Shown here piece after piece: positions 59,262 to 64,000 of a stretch of DNA of 64,000 nt. The stretch is taken from assembly GCA_934591895.1 (NCBI GenBank), contig CAKTPP010000005.1:62001-126000 (forward strand), written 5' to 3'. The notes beneath the pieces were generated by a model. That model was not told where the DNA came from. It did not search any database and saw only the letters and a program-made list of their open reading frames with translations. The position numbers and the translations under genes are program-made. Position 1 is the first letter of the stretch, and each line of letters opens with the position of its first letter. The stretch is from an uncultured Oscillospiraceae bacterium. GTDB taxonomy: Bacteria; Bacillota; Clostridia; Oscillospirales; Oscillospiraceae.

Positions 59262-60435
59262 ACGAACGAATCACTGCAGGAACACGGTCTGGGACATCAG
59301 CGTCATCAGCCGCAACAAAAACGGGGAGACGCTCTGCGGCGACCAGTGCGCGCTCGAATGGGACGACAATGACGCGACGGTCATCCTCTCCGACGGCCTC
59401 GGCAGCGGCGTTAAGGCCAACATCCTTTCCACGCTGACAACGACCATGCTCACGACCATGCTCAAGGGCAGCGTCCCCATTGACGAGTGCGTTACGACCG
59501 TGGCGGAAACGCTGCCCATGTGCAGAGAGCGCAAGCTCGCCTATGCGACCTTTACGATCCTGCAGACGGCCGGCACCCGCGCGCGCCTGATCCAGTATGA
59601 CAACCCGAATGCCGTGTTCGTGCACAACGGCGCGATCGGGAAGTACAACTATTCCGTCAACTTCATTCAGGAAAAGGAGCTGCACGAGAGCTACCTGCAT
59701 TTTGACGTGGGCGATATGCTCGTGCTCTTCAGCGACGGCGTGTCGGAGGCCGGGCGCGGCGTGACGACGGACGCCGGTTGGGCGCGGCAGGATATTGAGG
59801 ATTTTATCCTGCGCAATTATTCACCCACCATCTCCTCGCAGCGCATGGCGGCCAGCATCCTCTCGACCGTCAAGACGCTGGACATGGACGCCATGCACGA
59901 TGATACGACCGTTGTCGTTGCGCGCCTGCGTGAGCGCTGTCCGGTCAACGTCATGATCGGCCCGCCCGAGAGCAAGGATGACGATCTGAGCACGATGCGC
60001 CTGTTTTTCGGCAAGGATGGCAAGCACGTTGTCTGCGGCGGCACCACGGCCAACGCTGTCGCGTCATATCTGGGCGTAAAGGTGCACACGCTGCCCGGCA
60101 GCGGCACGGAGGAGGTGCCGCCGATGAGCGAGATCCACGGCGTGGATCTGACCACCGAGGGCGTCGTTACGGTCAACGTGACGATGGAGCGCATCAAGGA
60201 CTACCTCGCGGATGGCATGTATACGCTCGAGCTCGCCCGCATGAAGGACGGTGCGTCCAGGCTCGCGCTCATGCTGCTCGAGGAGGCGACGGAGGTCAAT
60301 GTCCTCTTCGGCAACGCGAGCAACCTCGCCCAACAGGATACGGAGTTCAGCTTTGAGCGCAAGCTGCAATTGGTGCAGGAGCTGCGCGATATGCTGACTC
60401 TGGCCGGAAAAACAGTAAAAATGAGCATCTGCTGA
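59251..60435 (+). CDS. SpoIIE-type PP2C phosphatase
   Basis: 394 residues. PP2C metal motifs are visible: SDGLGSGVKA near 47, LFSDGVSEA near 155 and HDDTTVVV near 210. The C-terminal third (about 230-390) is not phosphatase and unrecognised. No membrane helices. It follows the hydrogenase-like sensor by overlap, a pairing seen in Clostridia; it probably relays the signal by dephosphorylating an anti-sigma-antagonist-like protein, inferred from SpoIIE. Start among ATG triplets at 59248-59254 is uncertain. Confidence 0.87.
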   Translation: MMRKRTNHCRNTVWDISVISRNKNGETLCGDQCALEWDDNDATVILSDGLGSGVKANILSTLTTTMLTTMLKGSVPIDECVTTVAETLPMCRERKLAYATFTILQTAGTRARLIQYDNPNAVFVHNGAIGKYNYSVNFIQEKELHESYLHFDVGDMLVLFSDGVSEAGRGVTTDAGWARQDIEDFILRNYSPTISSQRMAASILSTVKTLDMDAMHDDTTVVVARLRERCPVNVMIGPPESKDDDLSTMRLFFGKDGKHVVCGGTTANAVASYLGVKVHTLPGSGTEEVPPMSEIHGVDLTTEGVVTVNVTMERIKDYLADGMYTLELARMKDGASRLALMLLEEATEVNVLFGNASNLAQQDTEFSFERKLQLVQELRDMLTLAGKTVKMSIC

Positions 60436-60468
60436 CAGATGCCGATATTCACGGAGTGACCCTAACGA

Positions 60469-61839
60469 ATGAAGATCCGAACTTTTTTTGCAGTATTGCT
60501 GTGTAAGCTTGCGCGCGGGCTGCTGCGGCTGCTGCGCCGCGGCGGCACGGCGTTTCCCGGCCGCGTGGCGCTCAAAGTCTGCCCGCAGGTGCTCGGCGTG
60601 CTCTCGCGGGGTGTGCGCGTCATCCTTGTCACCGGCACGAACGGCAAGACGACCAGCTCCCGCATGATCGAGCAGGCGTTTGCCGACGCGGGGCTCAATT
60701 ACTTTGCCAACCGCTCGGGCGCGAACCTCATCTCCGGCATCACGGCGGAGTTTGCCATGCACAGCACCTTGACCGGCAGACCGAAGTGCCAGTTTGCCGT
60801 CATCGAGTGCGACGAGGCTGCGTCCAAGACCGTGCTCAAGTACCTCAAGCCGGAGGTCATCGTGGCGACAAACGTCTTCCGCGACCAGCTCGACCGCTAC
60901 GGCGAGATCACGCACACGCTCAATAACATCATCGAGGGCATCCGCCACACGCCGGAGAGCGTTTTGTGCATCAATGCCGACTGCTCGCTCATTGCGTCCA
61001 TCCCGGAGCAGGTGCCGAACCCCGTCGTGCGCTTCGGCGTGAATGTGCCGCTCGGCGGCGACGACCTGACGGAGATCTCCGACGCGCCGCACTGCATCCA
61101 CTGTAAGACGGAGTATGTTTACGATTACCGCACCTACGGGCATCTGGGCGCATTTCGCTGCCCGAAGTGCGGCTACCACCGCGAAGTCCCACAGGTCGCT
61201 GTCACGGCGGTGCAGAACCTCGGCGTGGACACGAGTGACGTCACCATGTCCATCGGCGGACGGGAGTATGCCGTACACATCAACCTTCCGGCGGCGTACA
61301 ACATCTATAACGCCGTGGGCTCGGCGGCTGCGCTGTCTGCGTTCGGCTTCACGCCGGAGGCGATCGTGCACGCGCTCGGTGCATTCGGCTGCGGCTTCGG
61401 CCGCATGGAGAAATTCGACCTGCGCGGCACACCCGGCCGCATGATGCTCGTGAAAAATCCCGCCGGCTGCAACCAGACCATGCGCTATCTCGCCGGTCTG
61501 AACGAGGATGCGACGTTTGTCGTCTGCCTCAACGACCGCGACGCCGACGGTACGGACATCTCGTGGATCTGGGATGCCGACTTCGAGCGGCTTGCCGCCA
61601 TGGGCGAGCACCTGCGGCACGTATATGTGTCCGGCACGCGCGCGGACGATATGCGCCTGCGCCTGAAATATGCTGGCGTGGAGGAGGCGCGCATCGAGGT
61701 GTTTTATGATTATGATCCGTTGATCGACGCAATGTGCGCATCGGAATATCCGGTGTTCATCATGCCGACCTATACGGCCATGCTGGATCTGCGCGGTCGG
61801 CTGCAAAAGCAGCTCGGCGGAAAGGAGTTCTGGGAATGA
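60469..61839 (+). CDS. murT: lipid II isoglutaminyl synthase subunit MurT
   Basis: 456 residues, Mur-ligase fold. ATP motif GTNGKTTSS at about 59-67. A zinc ribbon is inserted (CIHC and CPKC, about 205-235), as in known MurT. The C-terminal DUF1727 region completes it. With GatD it amidates D-Glu of lipid II to D-isoglutamine. ATGA-coupled to gatD. Confidence 0.95.
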   Translation: MKIRTFFAVLLCKLARGLLRLLRRGGTAFPGRVALKVCPQVLGVLSRGVRVILVTGTNGKTTSSRMIEQAFADAGLNYFANRSGANLISGITAEFAMHSTLTGRPKCQFAVIECDEAASKTVLKYLKPEVIVATNVFRDQLDRYGEITHTLNNIIEGIRHTPESVLCINADCSLIASIPEQVPNPVVRFGVNVPLGGDDLTEISDAPHCIHCKTEYVYDYRTYGHLGAFRCPKCGYHREVPQVAVTAVQNLGVDTSDVTMSIGGREYAVHINLPAAYNIYNAVGSAAALSAFGFTPEAIVHALGAFGCGFGRMEKFDLRGTPGRMMLVKNPAGCNQTMRYLAGLNEDATFVVCLNDRDADGTDISWIWDADFERLAAMGEHLRHVYVSGTRADDMRLRLKYAGVEEARIEVFYDYDPLIDAMCASEYPVFIMPTYTAMLDLRGRLQKQLGGKEFWE

Positions 61840-62579
61840 GCGAAAAGACCCTGCGCATCTGCCATCTGTACCCGGACCTTCTGAATCTCTACGGCGACCG
61901 GGGCAATATCCTCTGCATGCGCCGCCGTCTGGAGTGGCGCGGCATCGACGCCGAGGTGACGGAGGTCACAGTCGGCGAGCAGGCGGATTTCACGCAGTTT
62001 GACCTGTTTTTCATCGGCGGCGGTCAGGACTTTGAGCAGGAGGTGCTCCTGTCCGATCTGAAAGCCGGAAAGGGCAGCGAGATCAAGGCTGCCATTGCCG
62101 ACGGCAAAACGTTTCTGACCATCTGCGGCGGCTACCAGATGCTCGGCGGCTACTACCGCACGTGGGACGGCAAGCAGTGCGACTTCATCGGCGCGATCGA
62201 CTATTATACCGTCGGGGCGAAGGAGCGCATGATCGGCAACACGATTTTCGAGTGCCTGCCGGAGTCCGGCGGAAGTACGGTCGTCGGCTTTGAAAATCAC
62301 AGCGGCAAGACCTACCTCGGCAGCGGTGTGTCGCCGCTTGGCAAGGTGCTCGTCGGCGGCGGCAACAACGGGGAAGACGGCTTTGAGGGCGTGCGCTACC
62401 AAAACGTCTTCGGCACGTACAGCCACGGTCCGGTGCTGCCGAAAAATCCGGCGTTTTGCGACCACCTGCTCACGACGGCGCTGCATGGCCGCTATCCGGA
62501 GCTGGAGCTGCAGCCGCTCGACGATGCGGCCGAGCGCGCTGCACACGACATAATGGTGCGGCGGCTGACGGAAAAATAA
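61836..62579 (+). CDS. gatD: lipid II isoglutaminyl synthase subunit GatD
   Basis: 247 residues, class-I glutamine amidotransferase (CobB/CobQ-like). Nucleophile C97 in TICGGYQMLGG, and the His in GTYSHGPVLPKN. It gives ammonia to MurT. A terminator shared with gluQ follows. Confidence 0.95.
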   Translation: MSEKTLRICHLYPDLLNLYGDRGNILCMRRRLEWRGIDAEVTEVTVGEQADFTQFDLFFIGGGQDFEQEVLLSDLKAGKGSEIKAAIADGKTFLTICGGYQMLGGYYRTWDGKQCDFIGAIDYYTVGAKERMIGNTIFECLPESGGSTVVGFENHSGKTYLGSGVSPLGKVLVGGGNNGEDGFEGVRYQNVFGTYSHGPVLPKNPAFCDHLLTTALHGRYPELELQPLDDAAERAAHDIMVRRLTEK

Positions 62580-62592
62580 TGGCATGTAAAAT

Positions 62593-62616
62593 GGGCGCAT
62601 CCGTCTGGATGCGCCC
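62593..62616. terminator. bidirectional terminator, gatD / gluQ
   Basis: A perfect 10-bp stem GGGCGCATCC (62593-62602) with GGATGCGCCC (62607-62616), loop GTCT, with an AT-rich ATTTTACAT tract on the - strand side. Confidence 0.75.
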
Positions 62617-62631
62617 ACTGTGCGTCTCGTA

Positions 62632-63573
62632 TTAAAAATCCTCCGGGATCGGAATGTCCGCGCGCGGGATCTTGTCCCAGGAAAAGTCCGCCGCAAGCTC
62701 TGCCGCCGTCACCGGTGCGTCCGTCGGGCGCAGACCCGCGAGCTTTGCAAGCTTTCCGGTCAGCTGCTCGGGCGTGTATTTTTGCCGCAGCGCCTCCATG
62801 TTCAGGTCGCCCTCGCGCTTGGAGAGCTTGCGCCCGTCCGGCGCGACAAGCAGCGGCGCGTGCGCGTATTCCGGGGCTTTGCCGCCGAACGCTTCGATCA
62901 GCCAGATCTGCCGCGGTGTGGAATCCAGCAGGTCGCGCGCACGCACGACGCGCGTGATGCCCATGTCGAGATCGTCCACGCTCACGGCGAGCTGGTAGGC
63001 AAACACCCCGTCTGAGCGCCGGATGAGAAAATCATCGCGCCCGCGCCGCAGTTTGGCAGCCTGCTGACCGTAGTGTGCGTCGATGAAGGCAATGTCCGCA
63101 TCCGTGACCGCGAGCTTTTTCGCCGCGCGGCGACCCATGCGCAGGCGCTTTTGCACCTCCTGCTCTGACAGCGTCCGGCAGGGGCAGCCGAATGCCTGCA
63201 ATTCTCCGGGGTGCGGCGCGCTCGCGGCCAGACGCTCTGCGCGGCTGCAGTAGCAGTCATACACCATCCCGCGCTCGGTCAGTGCATCCAGCGCAGCGGT
63301 GTAGCGCTGCGTGCGCGTGCCCTGCCGGTAGTCCTGAGACCCCGGCCGCCAGCCCTCGTCCCAGTCGAGCCCGAGCCAGAGCAGGTCGTCGGCCATCAGG
63401 TCAGCATAGTGCTCCCAGCTGCGCTCCGGGTCGAGATCCTCAAGGCGGAACACCATCGTCCCGCCGCGTGCGCGCACGTCCAGCCAAGCGAGCAGAAATG
63501 TCAGCATATTGCCCAGATGCAGCCGCCCGCTCGGGCTGGGCGCGAAGCGGCCACGGATCGTGTTATCCGGCAT
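62632..63573 (-). CDS. gluQ: glutamyl-Q tRNA(Asp) synthetase
   Basis: 313 residues, about the length of GluQRS and without the anticodon-binding domain of GltX. HIGH-type motif HLGN at 19-22, KMSKS-type KLSKR near 237, and a Cys-rich zinc site (CYCSRAE and CPC) near 105-130. It attaches glutamate to queuosine in tRNA(Asp). It has its own promoter and converges on gatD. Confidence 0.94.
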   Translation of the reverse strand: MPDNTIRGRFAPSPSGRLHLGNMLTFLLAWLDVRARGGTMVFRLEDLDPERSWEHYADLMADDLLWLGLDWDEGWRPGSQDYRQGTRTQRYTAALDALTERGMVYDCYCSRAERLAASAPHPGELQAFGCPCRTLSEQEVQKRLRMGRRAAKKLAVTDADIAFIDAHYGQQAAKLRRGRDDFLIRRSDGVFAYQLAVSVDDLDMGITRVVRARDLLDSTPRQIWLIEAFGGKAPEYAHAPLLVAPDGRKLSKREGDLNMEALRQKYTPEQLTGKLAKLAGLRPTDAPVTAAELAADFSWDKIPRADIPIPEDF

Positions 63574-63603
63574 TGGTCATCCCTCCGGTTTTGTTCTGAG
63601 TGC

Positions 63604-63631
63604 ATTATAGCATAACCGTGCCGGTTCGCAA
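63604..63631 (-). promoter_or_regulatory. promoter of gluQ
   Basis: On the - strand: TTGCGA (63631-63626), 16 bp, TATAAT (63609-63604). Confidence 0.55.
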
Positions 63632-63656
63632 CGCTTTTAAGGTCAAATGCCGTGGT

Positions 63657-63685
63657 TTGACAGGGTGCATTCGGCTGCGTATAAT
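63657..63685 (+). promoter_or_regulatory. consensus promoter for the right-edge gene
   Basis: Perfect TTGACA (63657-63662), 17 bp, perfect TATAAT (63680-63685). Confidence 0.75.
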
Positions 63686-63743
63686 AAAAACACCGGTTGA
63701 ATAGATGCGTGATTTTCGTCAATCACAGACGGGAGCCCTTCAT

Positions 63744-64000
63744 ATGATTTATACTCTTCCCAGAATGCTGCTTGCCTTGAGCCTTGCCTTTTTGCTGGCA
63801 TATTTCTTTTATCGTGACTTCTTATTGGGCCTGAAGCTGTATCGGCTGAATAACAGCGCATACAAGAAAATCAAGAAGGGGGAAACATTTAAGGAATGGT
63901 TTTTATACAGCAGGTATCGGGATGTCATACCAAAACCGCTGTTGGTGTTTTACTTTTCCTTTTTGGCGCTTCATGCTGCTGCATTTCTGATTTGCATCAT
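63744..64000 (+). CDS. membrane protein, 3' truncated, AT-richer
   Basis: 85 residues are visible before the edge. Hydrophobic helix at about 4-24, a charged loop rich in Tyr and Lys (about 30-65), and a second helix starting near 68. GGGAG lies upstream of the ATG at 63744. Base composition is clearly lower in GC than neighbouring genes, hinting at recent acquisition. No family recognised. Confidence 0.65.
   Translation, partial: MIYTLPRMLLALSLAFLLAYFFYRDFLLGLKLYRLNNSAYKKIKKGETFKEWFLYSRYRDVIPKPLLVFYFSFLALHAAAFLICI

Overview
The window is chromosomal DNA of a GC-rich, spore-forming, anaerobic member of the Clostridia, most likely an Oscillospirales/Oscillospiraceae-type gut organism. The inference rests on an IspH-ribosomal protein S1 fusion, a SpoIVFA/SpoIVFB-like pair, YtfJ, the MurT/GatD pair, the SufCBDSU set, a HisR (TrpR-family) led histidine operon with HisZ, a sensory [FeFe]-hydrogenase-like protein with a SpoIIE-type phosphatase, and 2-hydroxyacyl-CoA dehydratase-family genes. 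I saw no rRNA, tRNA, CRISPR array, transposase or phage gene. Nearly all genes lie on the + strand; only the DUF1540 gene, a TetR gene and gluQ lie on the - strand.

Layout. 1-2070: end of a polysaccharide locus making UDP-N-acetyl-L-fucosamine (capF partial, capG). 2111-5038: small membrane protein, macro-domain protein, VWA protein, SDR. 5112-6532: M23 plus M50 pair resembling spoIVFA/spoIVFB. 6542-12076: radical SAM pair, rplS with structured leader, signal peptidase, rbgA, rnhB, yraN. 12090-14573: thrC, DUF1540, metallophosphoesterase. 14687-21059: proteostasis block tig-clpP-clpX-lon-engB. 21160-26171: site-2 protease, scpA, scpB, DUF2953, ytfJ, D,D-carboxypeptidase, pseudouridine synthase. 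26303-31159: RpiR regulator, HI0933 flavoprotein, cmk, ispH-rpsA fusion. 31160-31552: gene-free, with a candidate short transcript.

31553-38640 is the least explained region. A TetR-type regulator diverges from an operon encoding a 923-residue Fe-S/flavin oxidoreductase, a HypA-like metallochaperone, two divergent 2-hydroxyacyl-CoA dehydratase-family proteins and a 59-residue membrane peptide. No ATP-dependent activator and no hydrogenase are in view. It is followed by a 360-bp array of hairpins that contains an exact 25-nt repeat.

39141-47571 is a complete histidine operon (hisR-like, hisZ, G, D, C, B, H, A, F, IE, PHP phosphatase) with a dyad over the promoter and a strong terminator. 47830-51913 is a MarR regulator with a heterodimeric ABC exporter. 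51986-57388 holds a PPC-domain protein and sufCBDSU behind a consensus promoter with a long dyad. 57570-62579 holds the hydrogenase-like sensor, the SpoIIE-type phosphatase and murT-gatD. gluQ (-) and the start of an AT-richer membrane gene close the window. Most operons show translational coupling (ATGA overlaps), and many promoters fit the sigma-A pattern with 17-bp spacing.
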